A stretch of 64,000 bases of DNA from Cryptomeria japonica (taxonomy: Eukaryota; Streptophyta; Pinopsida; Cupressales; Cupressaceae): NCBI RefSeq assembly GCF_030272615.1, contig NC_081415.1, forward strand, positions 234,989,303 through 235,053,302. The letters run 5' to 3'. The position numbers and the translations under genes were made by a program. This document shows positions 33,118-44,887 of this stretch, piece by piece. The notes below the pieces were generated by a model, which was not told the origin of the DNA, did not search any database, and saw only the letters and a program-made list of their open reading frames with translations. The first letter of the stretch is position 1. Each line of letters starts with the position of its first letter.

Positions 33118-36100
33118 ATGTCTTCTAACTATTTCAGGAAGGACAGTCTGAAACTTGATGGAACTAACTATGGCATGTGGAAGATCAGGATGGAGACATA
33201 TTTTAATTGAATTGGAAAGGATATATGCGATGTTACAAAGAATGGCTATACTACTCCTACTAAAGGTCAACCTAATTTGCCTAACTTGGCTAAAGATGAG
33301 GAAAATGATTGCAAAGCAAGAGAAGCACTTTTGAGCGCATTATCAGATCAACAAGTAATGGGATTGTCAGATAGATCTACTGCTAAAGCTATTTGGGACA
33401 CACTGGAAACATTGAATGAAGGAGATTCCATAGTCAAAATTGCAAAACTTGAATGCTTCCAGGTCAGGTATGAAAGTCTGAAAATGGAAGAAGAAGAAAT
33501 AATTTCTGCTTTTATGAAAAGAGTAAATGAAATTGTTTTAGGTATACAATGTTGTGGAGGAACCTTAAGTGAAGATGAGATTGTTTCTAAAGTTTTAAGA
33601 GCTTTGCCACTAGCATATAAAATGAAAGTTACTACTATAAATGAATTGAGAACAATGCCTAATGCATCAATATCTAGAGACACTTTGGTTGGAAAACTAT
33701 CAACTTTTGAGCTTGAGGAATTTGGTCCTATTACTACTATGAAGACAGATCTAGCTTTTAAGGAATCATCATCAACGGCATCATCATCATCATTATATGA
33801 TAAATGTGATTGGAAAGCCTTCTATGTAAGAGAACTTGAAGAACTTGAAGCACTATTTGCAAGGAAAATGCCTAAAGGTCCAATTGGAAGTAAGTATCAA
33901 GGTAAAGCACCCTTTAAATATTTTAACTATAATAAGATTGGTCATATGGCTTCTAGATGTCCTGATAGACATGCAAGATTAAGAGAAGAAGCTAAAAGAA
34001 CATATAAGCCTAACCTTGACTATCAAAAATACAAGTTTAAGAAGAATAGAGACAAATCTTGTTATTATGTTGATGAAGGAGTTACTGATGATTCTGATGA
34101 TGATCCGACAAACAATGGATGGGCTTTTGTTTCTCTAACAGACGATCAACCGACACCTACTGTTCAACCGATAGAGCAAGGCCTGGCAGCTAAAGTTAAA
34201 GATAAGGATGAATGGATTATTGATTCAGGATGTTCACATCATATGACTGGTGATAAGAGTAAATTCTTAACCTTTCAGGATTACAATGGAGGTCTAGTAA
34301 GATTTGAAGATGATAAATCTTGTTTGATCAAAGGAAAAGGCACTATATCTTTTGATGGTAAGCACAATACTGACAATGTTTACTATGTTGAAGGTTTGAA
34401 GCATAATCTTTTGAGTGTTGGTCAATTAGTTGAGAAATTATTTTAGTTAAAATTCAAGAATCGTAAATGCAAAATTTTAAACAGAACTAGTTTGGAAATT
34501 GCAACCAGTAATCAGACTAGAGGTAATATCTTTCATTTAAACAACAATGAAAAAGCATGTTTGATTGCACATATTGATGAAAGTTGGTTATGGCATAAGA
34601 TACTTTGTCATGTGAAGTTTGATTGCATTGTGAAAATTAGTACAACTAAGGCAGTTAGAGATTTACCTAAGATTGTTAAACCTCACAATCCAGTATGTAA
34701 GGAATGTCAATTAGGAAAGCAAGTTAGAGCAACTTTCAAGAGTATTCTGGAGAAGTCTAACAATGTTATTGATTTAATTCATACTAATTTATGTGGTCCA
34801 GCAAGAACTAGAAGTATACAAGGAGATAGGTATTTTATGCTAATCATTGATGACTATCCTAGAATGTGTTGGGTTACTTTTCTCAGAGAAAAATCTGAAG
34901 CATTTGGGAAATTCAAACTATTCAAGGTGATGGTAGAAAATAAAACCAGCAAGAGAATCAAATGTTTGAGATCAGATCAAGGAGGTGAATTCACATCTAA
35001 GGAATTTAATACATTCTATGAAGTGAATGGGATCAAAAGACAATTATCAGCACCTCGGACACCCCAGCAGAATGGAGTTATGGAAAGGAAAAACAAAACT
35101 ATCTTGGATGCAACCAGAAGTATGATATCAAAAGCAAATCTACCTCATATATACTAGAGAGAAGCAGTCAATACAATAGTTTATACATTCAACATAGTTC
35201 ACATCAGAGGTGAAACCGGTAAGACCCCTCATGATCTATGGTTTGGTAATACTCATACTCTTAAATATTTCAGAATATTTGGAAGTAAATGCTATATTAG
35301 AAGAGATGAGTATATTGGCAAATTTGATCCTAGAAGTGATGAAGGAATATTTCTTGGTTATTAATCTAAGAGCAAGGCATATAGATGTTTTAACAAGAGA
35401 TTGCATAAAATTCTTGAGAGTGCAAATGTGAAGATTGATGAACAGTTTAGAGGAAATTCAAGGTACACAAACTCTGAACTGGCAATAGAGATAATCACAA
35501 ATGAACCTAATATGAATACACTGGTACAGAATGGTGATCCAGTTACACCAACATCATCTGGAGATTCAACAATCACTAAAGAACAACAATAAGTAAAAAC
35601 ACCTCGGTATGTAAGATTGAATCATTCTGAAGATTAGATAATTGGAAACAAATTTCAAGAAGTTATGACTAGAGGAAGATTGGCAAATGAAGATGTATGT
35701 CTTATTTCTCAAATTGAACCTACATCAATTAATGAGGCATGTGAAGATAAATATTGGATTAAATCTATGAAAGATGAATTAGAACAAATTGACAGGAATA
35801 ACACTTGGTCATTAGTTCCCCGACCTAAAGACAAAAATGTAATTGGAACTAAATGGGTTTTCAGAAATAAAATTAATGACGATGGTAAGGTAATCAAAAA
35901 GAAAGAAAGATTAGTGTGTAAGGGATATTCACAGAAAGAAGGACTTAATTACAATGAAACCTTTGCACCGGTAGCTAGAATTGAGGCAGTCAGACTTTTA
36001 TTGGCTTTTGCAACACACAAGAACTACAAAGTATATCAAATGGATGTTAAATGTGCATTTTTGAATGGAGATCTTGAAGAATAAGTTTATATTGAACAAC

Positions 36101-37251
36101 CTGATGTATTTTCTTTGACAGATAACAAAGCCATGGTCTGCAGGTTAAGGAAAGCTTTATATGGATTGAAGCAAGCTCCTAGAGCTTGGTATGCTAGATT
36201 GGACAAATATTTTTTGAAGCTTGGATACACTAAAGGTAATGCTGACAACAATCTATACTACAAAGTGACTAATGATGACATCTTGGTTATTGAATTTTTT
36301 GTTGATGATATAATATTTGGAGGAGAAGATGGATTGTGTAAAGATTTTTCTAACAAAATGCATCAAGAATTTGAAATGTCTATGATTCATGGAGAGATAA
36401 AATTCTTTTTAGGATTGCAGATTTCACAGACTGATAAAAGTATATTCCTATGTCAATCGAAGTACTTGAATGAATTACTAAAGAAATTTGGCATGGAAAA
36501 TTGTAAACCAGTAAGCACCTATGACTAGAACTAATAGATTATCTTTCAATGATGAATCAACACCTATTAATCCAACTAGATACAAGTCTATGATAGGAAG
36601 TTTACTGTATTTGACACAAACAAGACCTGATATTATGAATGCAGTATGTATAGTTTCAAGATTTCAGCATAATCCTAAAGAAAATCATAAATCAACAGTG
36701 AAAAGGATTTTCTAGTACCTACAAGGAACTACAAATCTTGGTTTATGGTATCCTAGAGATGAAAATTTTGATTTATGTGCATACACAGATGCTAATTGGG
36801 CAGGAGATGTGGATGACAGAAAAAACACCACCAACGGAGCATTTTTTCTTGGTAGCAGACTAATTTCATGGTTGAGCAAGAAACAAAGTTGTACAAGTCT
36901 ATCAACAGCAGAATTAGATATGTTGCAGCAACAACAAATTGTACACACGTATTATGGATCAAGCAAATTTTGAAAGACATAAAGGTAAAATGCAAGGAAC
37001 CTTTAACTATCTATTGTGATAATATGGTAGCAATTGATATATCAAAGAACCTAGTATTTCACTCTAAGACTAAACATGTTTCTATCAAATTCAATTTTCT
37101 AAAGGCGAATGTTGAAGCAAAAGAAGTGAAATTGGTTTATGTGAATACTAAAGAGCAGATTGTAGATATTTTTATAAAGCCTTTGCCTAAGGAAACTTTT
37201 GAATATCTCAGAGAGAAACTTGGAGGCCTACCCCCACCGGTAGAGACTTAG
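33118..37251 (+). pseudogene. Sirevirus-like copia gag-pol, copy 2
   Basis: The gag starts at the ATG at 33118, 58 bp after the LTR, and shares one frame with the long open stretch to 34446. Domains are gag with a UBN2-like core (33118-34040) and a knuckle lacking its first two Cys (about 33920-33962). The protease has DSGCSHH (about 34220-34240), integrase lies at about 34580-35150, RT has FVDDIIF (about 36298-36320), and RNase H ends at 37251. Stops at 33209, 34444, 35155 and 36082 and a 2-bp loss near 36512 inactivate it. RT motifs such as FLGLQISQT and GSLLYLTQTRPDIM fit the Sirevirus/Maximus lineage. Confidence 0.92.
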
Positions 37252-37637
37252 ATAGTTGATGTTTGTCATCAACCGACAGAATTAATAGAGAAATCTTTTT
37301 TCCGTCTTTGATGAGGATAGCTACTTCTCAGGGGGAGTAGTTGGCATATTGAATTAGTTGTTATTTTGTGATAAGTTCTTTGAACTAATTGTATTTGGTT
37401 TTGTATTTCTTTGGCATTTGATGTCAAAGGGGGAGAGATTGATATGGAAAAACACATTACACATTATCTTTTTCTTTTGGGGAGAGATTATTCCTAGAGG
37501 GAGAGATATTATGTATTTTAATTTCTGGTTAATGATCTCTTTGGGAGATTGTTGGTTTTTGGTTTTTTTGGCATTTCTGTTTTGGCACTTTAATGGTTTT
37601 TCCATCTTGTGTTGCCATCAATGCCAAAGGGGGAGAT
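37252..37637 (+). other. Sirevirus 3' untranslated region with repeated polypurine tracts, copy 2
   Basis: It has the same layout as 31645-32030. Tract words occur near 37331, 37427, 37479 and 37497, and AAAGGGGGAGATT abuts the LTR at 37638. Confidence 0.75.
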
Positions 37638-38684
37638 TGTTGGTATTTTGGATATGTTGATATGGTTTTGTCATTGATGTCAACACCTGTCATCACCTGT
37701 CAACACTCATTAGCACTTGGAGATTTTGGTTATGTTCATTGGCAAGTCAGAGACTTATGAACAATCACCGGTATTTGGTTCACTGGCAGATTATATTGTT
37801 CATCGGCACTTGGAATGACTTGGAGACTACTTGGTTATGTTGAAGACATTATTTGATCACTTGGTTTTGGCGATTTGGTTATTTGGTTATTCGGGTTTGC
37901 ATATTTGTTGTTACCGACAAATAGGTCCAGGATATGCATTGGCGGGCATATCTATTCCATATCAACACGACAAGTTATGGAGATGATTTATTATTATTGT
38001 AAATGCATTGAGCCGACATCATGCATCAGATATTGATTATTGGTAATTGATTTTATTGTAATATCTTTTAGTGAGCTGACCTATTCAAATTGGTCTAGTT
38101 TATCATATAAATGTAAGATCTCATTTGTGAGACAAAGTGTGAATGCGAAAAAGATTTTAATAAGGTATATACGAAAATAAGCAGAGCTATACATGCAGAC
38201 ATCATTTGAAGGTTGAAGGAAGGCTTTTGTGAAGGCAATCGGAACTAAACCGATACTGAATCCAGCATATGAAGATGCTATTTTATGCAATACATTATCA
38301 TTGGATTTAACCATCCAATTGTAGTCAGTGTGACTCTCATTTTGTGATTGAGCAGTGAGCTCTAGGCAGCTGGACTTTTTGCATGTGCAGAATCCATATT
38401 GTACACACATACTATCTGCAGTAGTCATTTGATTGTGGGTAAGGCTTCCCACCGTGGTTTTTCCCCTTACAGGGTTTCCACATACAAATATTTGTGTTGT
38501 GTTGTGGATGTTATTGTCTTTCTGTTTCATGCATTAATCTTTATCAGTACTGTTAAGATTGTCTACCGGCATAAAGTTTGGTTTACTGGTATTAAGCATT
38601 AAGTTTTGGTTAAGTTAATTTTGGTTGAATTTATTGGACAATTGATTCACCCCCTCCCCTCTCAGTTGCCTCTGAGACCTAACA
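37638..38684 (+). repeat. Sirevirus-like 3' LTR
   Basis: This roughly 1,047-bp LTR starts TGTTGGTATTTTGG, ends GAGACCTAACA, and is closely similar to 32031-33060. The outer left LTR of the array is not in the window, so the target duplication (TATTG expected) cannot be checked. Confidence 0.92.
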
Positions 38685-38739
38685 TATTGTACTTTTACCC
38701 TGTTAGACTCTACATTTTCAAAAGTGAAATCATCAAAAT

Positions 38740-39255
38740 ACTTTATTAAACCTAGAATTAATAAATATAACTATTAAATAGCATAATATTTAAGAATTCA
38801 CAAGAACAAACAAATTAATTATGATAACAACATTATAATGAAAATCAATACATAATACTCTTAGTTACTATAAATGAACATTTAAATCTCCTTTTCCATT
38901 ATCCAATCTCAAAAAAATATACATTATCTTTTAATACACAATAAAATTTAATTTAAAAAAATATTATTTACCCTATCCCTCTCAAATATCTTATTGCCCA
39001 CCCCTCATGAGTTGACCCACTCATTTCATGGACCACATATTTAGTGCTTTGCTTGCAATAATTTTGGAGTCATTGACAAGGCGACATTTTGTCGGTTCAT
39101 TTTTTCAAACCCATTCCTCGTGGCACGCATTCGTCGCCAGCAACTGAATATGTCAAAGATAACAAGAATTCTTACTATGACTATTGAATAATTCTTCTTT
39201 AGGACAAATGTTATATCAAGGCATGCTAGATTACTAAGAAACTTAGGTGGAGGTC
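38740..39255. repeat. Local duplication module B, copy 1
   Basis: This segment is similar throughout to 47240-47780. Shared landmarks include AAATAGCATAATATTTAAGA, CTTATTGCCCACCCCTC and ACATTTTGTCGGTTCAT. No gene is visible in it. Confidence 0.8.
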
Positions 39256-39407
39256 TTATGGAGGGGGCTTAAGCTCTATTTTTAAGGAAGAGGTGGTCTC
39301 ATGACGAAATTATTTTTTTGCTATAGGATTATTTGGAATCTTTTCACAACAAATAAGAGGACCTACTTTTTTAGGTCTATAATTTTAAGTAGGTGAAAAT
39401 GGCGTTG

Positions 39408-39508
39408 TCTAGGGGGGATTATTTGCACCCCTTGATAGTGTATTTACAAGTTCTCACTTGTAAATACACTACTGGGGGGTGCAAATAATCCCCCCCATAG
39501 CCGATACC
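39408..39508. repeat. Foldback element between 16-bp direct repeats
   Basis: Arms 39412-39450 and 39457-39496 are reverse complements over about 39 bp with roughly four mismatches and a 6-bp loop. The arm ends are GGGGGG and CCCCCC. The flanks GGTGAAAATGGCGTTG (39392-39407) and GGTGAAAATGGGGTTG (39509-39524) form direct repeats differing at one base. It could be a small inverted-repeat transposon, although 16 bp is long for a MITE target duplication. Confidence 0.8.
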
Positions 39509-39879
39509 GGTGAAAATGGGGTTGGGCTATAAATTGCCCCACCATCCTATGAATATTTTATGCTACTTGTCAATCATCTGAATTTTAGAGGGAAAACTAA
39601 ATTTATTTACAACCAACTTGCTTAAATTTAGAAGTTTAAACTTAAGTTGATCTACACTACAAAGTTCATGGGACTACCAACATCCTTAAATTTAAGAGCT
39701 TAAATTTTTAAGTTGAAGTGCAATACAAAATTCATGGGACTGCCAACTTTAATTTTTTTATAAAAATTCTAAGTTTCTCTGGCTCTATTTTTTACAAAGC
39801 CCCCCTTCATGTGACCCCAACCTTAGCAAGGCATTTGAGTATATAAAAAAATGACATAAAACTTTTCATAAAAGTATTT

Positions 39880-40290
39880 TTTTTTCATATCACTATTTTT
39901 AATTAGAATTTTAGAACATTAACTAGTACAATGATTGCAATTGCAATGATGATGAAACATATAAAAATGGAGTATTTGTTGCTAAATATTTAACTTCAAG
40001 ACTTTTCAAATGCATGCACTTGTCTCTAAAAGATGGAAAACTACTTAAAAATACAATATTCAATATATTCATAATTAATCATTTAAGAAACACAATTTGT
40101 AATTTCTCATCATCATATTGATGTTTTATTTTACCATATAAAGATTGAAACATAATAACATAATCATTGATAAACATATTACTCTTCAATATGTATCTAG
40201 TAACAACATCAACAATCATTTTCAATCCCATGTTTACATGAAAATGCTACAAGCATGCAAAAATAATCTCAAATAATTGTACATAATCTT
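39880..40290. repeat. Local duplication module A, copy 1
   Basis: Related copies lie at 46862-47230 and 47806-48110. Landmarks include GGAGTATTTGTTGCTAAATA, AGAAACACAATTTGTAATT and TTTTCAATCCCATGTTTAC. It has no coding capacity. Confidence 0.75.
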
Positions 40291-40340
40291 TTATCACAAA
40301 ATTTAATCAAACATTTCAAAATATTAATTTCAAATTTAAA

Positions 40341-40468
40341 CTATATATATATATATATATAAAACTTAAAACTTTAACCATCGAAATATGTGTATGGAAT
40401 ATCTTTATAAGCTAATCCACCCACTTATCTCACGGTCCCCACATTTGAGTCGTATGAGGCACAACATG

Positions 40469-40506
<38 letters not shown>
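40341..40506. repeat. AT and AAT microsatellites
   Basis: A (TA)n run lies at about 40342-40361 and an (AAT)n run of about 12 units at about 40470-40506. Confidence 0.95.
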
Positions 40507-40507
<1 letters not shown>

Positions 40508-40539
40508 TTTATTTCTTTTAAACGCTAATTTTTTTTTTA

Positions 40540-41085
40540 AATTGCATAATAAGTTGATAATAATTAATTAAAAAGAAAACCAAAACCAAAACCAAAATTA
40601 GTTCAAAATATAGGCTTGCACGTAGTCCAATATTACAAGATATTAATTCTTTTGATTTAGGTTTAAATGTACAAATTATAATTCATATTATCAATAATTT
40701 ATATATTGAATCATTAAAAATATTTTATTGAATATATAAGATATAGTAGAAATATATATTGCAATCCAATATTACAAGATATTAATTCTTTTGATTTAGG
40801 TTTAAATGTACAAATTATAATTCATATTATCAATAATTTATATATTGAATCATTAAAAATATTTTATTGAATATATAGGATATAGTAGAAATATATATTG
40901 TTGATGAAAACTGATTTATATGTTCATTAGATTTTCACTTATGTATAAAGATAAAAGTAAATATTTCTATTTTATTTTCTTAATCTATATGAAGTCATTT
41001 ATATATCTTATATAAAGTCTATTGATGTAATATTCCATACATTTAATGACATAAAGATCTCCCAACTAAATTATTGTGAACAAAT
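40540..41085. repeat. Local duplication module C, copy 1, with an internal 139-bp tandem duplication
   Basis: The segment matches 48570-50100, in which a solo LTR interrupts the copy. Within it a 139-bp unit starting CCAATATTACAAG is present twice in tandem (40627-40765 and 40766-40904), nearly identical. The other copy of the module has a single unit. Confidence 0.8.
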
Positions 41086-41420
41086 TAATAATCAAGAACA
41101 TCCAAACTTAATTGAAGAATCTTGAGTCTGAACACTTTTTGCTATCCAATATTCATTTAAGTTAAGATTTAAAACTTTTTTATTCTTGCTAAATTAAAAC
41201 CATTTTAACATATCAACATTTCAACAGAATTTTTAGTTTTTAATATACATTAATAGAACCACTAAGAATTTTGTAAATGTAATATTTCACTTTTTTAAAG
41301 TGAAAAATGCAATAGGTAAAATGTATGAATAATTCTAACCATTAAATAACGAGTTTCGAAATCTTCTAACCTTCAAATATAAAATAGTAAAGAAAAATAT
41401 TTATACAGAATAATTTATAA

Positions 41421-41426
41421 TTTATT
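41421..41426 (-). terminator. Polyadenylation signal of the EXORDIUM-like gene
   Basis: AATAAA on the minus strand lies about 100 bp beyond the stop codon, a normal distance for a plant transcript. Confidence 0.55.
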
Positions 41427-41522
41427 GATTTAAAAGATCAAATGAATACAGCTGAGGTCGGAACTCTCCACAGCCTGTGAAAATACTTATATACAGCGCT
41501 CTCCGAAAATTGTTTGGGTAAT

Positions 41523-42536
41523 TTACACCAAAGTCTTGCAGGAACGTGAGGTGGGATCCCACATTGCTGGCAGAAGGAATGTGCGGCCGTTAACGCCATG
41601 GGCGTTGTAACTGGCGCCTGTAGTCTCGTCTACCAACAATTGACCGGCGTAACCGGGATAAGCCCCGCTTCCGTACATGCCCGGACACGCCGAGACTGCC
41701 TCCAATGGAGCGGCGACGTCTCCCTGGAAGTATCCCGATTTGAACGGATTCGTCACTGTTCCGGCAATGGTAGCCGCAATGTTGATGATCATACCGTCAA
41801 TGCCCACGTCACCGTTGGGCGGCAGCAGAGGAGGGTTCTGCGGGCCGTAAATAGGCTGATGAAATGGCCACGCACACTGCCCCGGGCACTGCGTTGCCGA
41901 GTTTCCCACCCATGCGTACGCGTATTCAATGTCTGCTGTGTCGCTTCCATGGAATCCGCATGAGCTACTGCAGAAGTTCTCCACCAAAACATCATCTGAT
42001 GTGAGCACCAAATACAATTCCACCACGCCATTGCTTTTCTTCTGCTCAGGCGGCCGCAGGGCTCTGGACTGGATTGCATTCTTCAGCAGGACAGCAATGT
42101 CAGTTCTTTTCAAGGACTTTCCGAGAGAATAAGCTTCGTCCAGCTTCTGCTTCCCCAGCCTTCGGGTTAAAGGTTGGGCTTGGTTTAATTGGGAAGGAGC
42201 AGAGCCTCTGTAGGCCTCTGTTGTTTTCCACCAGGCGGACACAGAGGGAGACCCCTGCTTGCCGTTTCCCAATCCCAATGACTGCACAAAATCGGCCACA
42301 ATGGCACGCTGCGCGGAAGTGAAATTGCCGTACCAGATGAGATGAAGATTGAGAGTGGGTGTTGTGGTAAGCAGGGGGCCATGGTGGTATTTCAGAACAA
42401 GAGGCTCTTCTTTTACCAGAGCGGAGAGCTTTCTCCAGTGAAAAAGGGGCCGAGCGGCGGCGTCCACTGTGGACAATGCCACTATACACATTAACAGCAA
42501 GTGAATCACAATCTTCTCAGAACCTAAAACAGCCAT
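41523..42536 (-). CDS. EXORDIUM-like (PHI-1 family) secreted protein
   Basis: This 337-residue, intronless protein belongs to the PHI-1/EXORDIUM family, cell-wall-associated secreted proteins linked to brassinosteroid and sugar-dependent growth in Arabidopsis. Residues 1-26 form a signal peptide (basic start, hydrophobic core ending VDA). Family motifs follow: LVLKYHHGPLL, LHLIWYGNF, VSAWWKTTEAY, FCSSSCGFHGS, YAWVGNSATQCPGQCAWPF, a GVNGRTFLLPAMW C-terminus and final Cys residues. Length matches the family (about 300-340). I chose the ATG at 42536 because the signal peptide starts there; the frame stays open for 28 codons upstream but without an ATG. GC content is well above its AT-rich surroundings. 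It has no stops and appears functional. The biochemical activity of the family is not established. Confidence 0.97.
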   Translation of the reverse strand: MAVLGSEKIVIHLLLMCIVALSTVDAAARPLFHWRKLSALVKEEPLVLKYHHGPLLTTTPTLNLHLIWYGNFTSAQRAIVADFVQSLGLGNGKQGSPSVSAWWKTTEAYRGSAPSQLNQAQPLTRRLGKQKLDEAYSLGKSLKRTDIAVLLKNAIQSRALRPPEQKKSNGVVELYLVLTSDDVLVENFCSSSCGFHGSDTADIEYAYAWVGNSATQCPGQCAWPFHQPIYGPQNPPLLPPNGDVGIDGMIINIAATIAGTVTNPFKSGYFQGDVAAPLEAVSACPGMYGSGAYPGYAGQLLVDETTGASYNAHGVNGRTFLLPAMWDPTSRSCKTLV

Positions 42537-42636
42537 TTTTAGCCGTGTATATTGCAGTGGAAACACAGATTTGAAAGATACGATGAACAATGAAGGGGGA
42601 TAAGTGTGTTGTGGGAACAAGCAAGGAGTATGTGGT

Positions 42637-42644
42637 TTAAATAG
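42637..42644 (-). promoter_or_regulatory. TATA box of the EXORDIUM-like gene
   Basis: TATTTAAA on the minus strand lies about 100 bp upstream of the ATG, giving a predicted 5' leader of about 70 nt. The spacing suits a plant core promoter. Confidence 0.65.
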
Positions 42645-42950
42645 GCAGAGAGAGCGAGATTAAAACCATTGGCAAGGGAGCTTAGACCGTTGGCAATCAC
42701 AGGCGCGGATAAGCATTGAGCAATTTGCAATGGGCTTTCCTGGCAGATTCCATTGTTGGTGTGGGGGCATTCGGTAAAAGAACATTTACTTATTTATTAC
42801 GCGCTGATTTAGGAAAAGTTGCGGAGAAAATGTGTGTTAATGCTTTGTCGGTTCGTGGTTTCAACTTTCAAGCATCGAATTATGTTAATATCCGTGTGGG
42901 GATACCAACATTCAAAGCAAGCCACGTTTCAGAGAATTGAACATGATGAT
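42645..42950 (-). promoter_or_regulatory. Proximal upstream region of the EXORDIUM-like gene
   Basis: This is the probable promoter. The part 42843-42937 recurs in degenerate form at 47563-47640 (shared GTCGGTTC-TGGTTTCAA, GAATTATGTTAATA and ACATTCAAAG-AAG-CACGTTT). A CACGT core lies at about 42923. No further elements are assigned. Confidence 0.5.
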
Positions 42951-44791
42951 TTACAACTATAAATTGTCTGAGTGGAGTCATTTTTAGGATATGCTGCTTT
43001 AGTTATGAAATTTAATTATAGGGTATTTTTTTTAATTATTTATTTTGTAGTTGTACTGAAAAAGGAAATTACCAAGTTTTTAGCGTTCTGGTATGTCTTC
43101 TATACTTTGTAATGAAAAATTAATTTAGTATTGATTATTGTTATCAATATGAAAAAGAGATGTTTTTATTAAAGTAAATGTGTAAAAATGATGGTTGATT
43201 ATGTTTTTAAGAAGTTATAATTATTACAAGTATTTTATATGTATGTGTGATAGTGTGAGTGTCTTTTGCATTGAGCCTTTAGATCACACTCTGTGATTCA
43301 TTATCAAGATGAGATAGATATTATAAGGAGAATAAAGTTCCTTATATTCATTAAAATATTTTAAATATTTATATGTTGATTTACTAAAAAGAGCTAATTT
43401 GTAAATTTATAATTTAATGTTTTTTTTTTAATAATCAATATTCTATCTTCTTAAAAATCTAAAACAATTATACTTGTTTCTATGTGGCATAAGAAAAAAA
43501 TACTAAAAAATATAATGAATTTGACCAAATTTATTGAAACTGGTATATTTGATTAGTTATTTTATAAATGTATATAGAAAAAACTTGGTATGACATTTTG
43601 ACATTTGATTGCAATATTTTAAAATTTTTAAGTTGTCCATATTATTCTATAGTAAAGATGTGTCTACACTTAGAATGATAATATCAAATAAAACAAATAT
43701 TGCCTTTCAATTAGAAAATTAAAAAAAAAATGATTTATGACATGATATATGAAATAAACACTATTTTAGAATTTGACTAGTTAGTGTCGGGTTTGAGCTT
43801 AGGTTTCTTTCAAAGTGCTATACCCTACATGAATTGAACCATTACTAACATCTCACTCATTTCTCTACTTTTGCATGATTATAGTCCATTGTTTGTTTGT
43901 TTGCATAGATAATTTAAACCACAGGGACTTCACTGGTTAGACAATATTATATCACGTGCATTCATATTGGGGAGTTTAATATCCCAAAAAGGAGGGTACA
44001 ATATATTGCTTATTGGTTACAATAGGGGGGTTTTTTATTCACCCAATGAAAAAATACAATATTTGGCGAAAATAGGGGGCTTTTAATTCAAGCTATGCAT
44101 TGGGAAGGGGTGACAAAAAAGGAGTTTAGGGCAATATTTTAAAAAAATATGAGGATTATTTAGTATGTCGTGAATGTACGTGCTATAACCCAAGTTCAAT
44201 AAGTAAAGCCCCCATGATTTAAACTCAAGGAGATAATTCATCCCCTCATAATTACTCTAATATGTGAATTACAAATGAGACAATAAGAAAAGAAAAGGGA
44301 AATTTCTATAGCAATCTATTTTATAACATTCCTTAAGAGCTGTAGTTTTAGTTATAAGTCTCTTTCTAACTAATTTTGTAACGTCTTCAAATATCTCTTT
44401 ACTAGTGCTAACCTGGCTCCATAAATTTACAAATAATAAATTTATATATTGATTATGAAATATAATAAATTGGGACAATCGTCTTACAAATAAATAATAA
44501 AATATTCTTTGAAACATATGCAACATATTTATTTAATATTTTAAAAAACTATGTTTATATTTTATAGGAAGTCATCACTCACAAGATCAAAACCTTGTAC
44601 CATGTCTACTAATTCTCTCAATACTTCTTTAGCTAAATGTTGGACATCTTCCTTCTTAATCAACCTACTTGTTTGTTGGTTTTTTGTCCCCTAACTATTC
44701 AAGATAAGAATATTCTTTGGGATTGTTTCCACAAACACAAGACCATAAATGTATGCCAAGATGATGCAAAGCATATTCTATTCCACTAACG

Positions 44792-44794
<3 letters not shown>

Positions 44795-44886
<92 letters not shown>
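44795..44886. repeat. (CA)n microsatellite
   Basis: About 45 uninterrupted CA units follow a short GCAC lead-in. It produces spurious poly(Cys-Val) frames. Confidence 0.98.

Positions 44887-44887
<1 letters not shown>

Noticed and set aside
40627-40904. Pair of short LTRs
   Set aside because: The two 139-bp units are directly adjacent with nothing between them, so this is a tandem duplication.
41598-42489. Several frames overlapping the EXORDIUM-like gene in other frames and on the other strand
   Set aside because: They are shadows of a GC-richer true coding region.
42537-42620. 28-codon N-terminal extension of the EXORDIUM-like protein
   Set aside because: The extension begins at a TTG, spans most of the predicted 5' leader, and would bury the signal peptide. 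The ATG at 42536 is the natural start.
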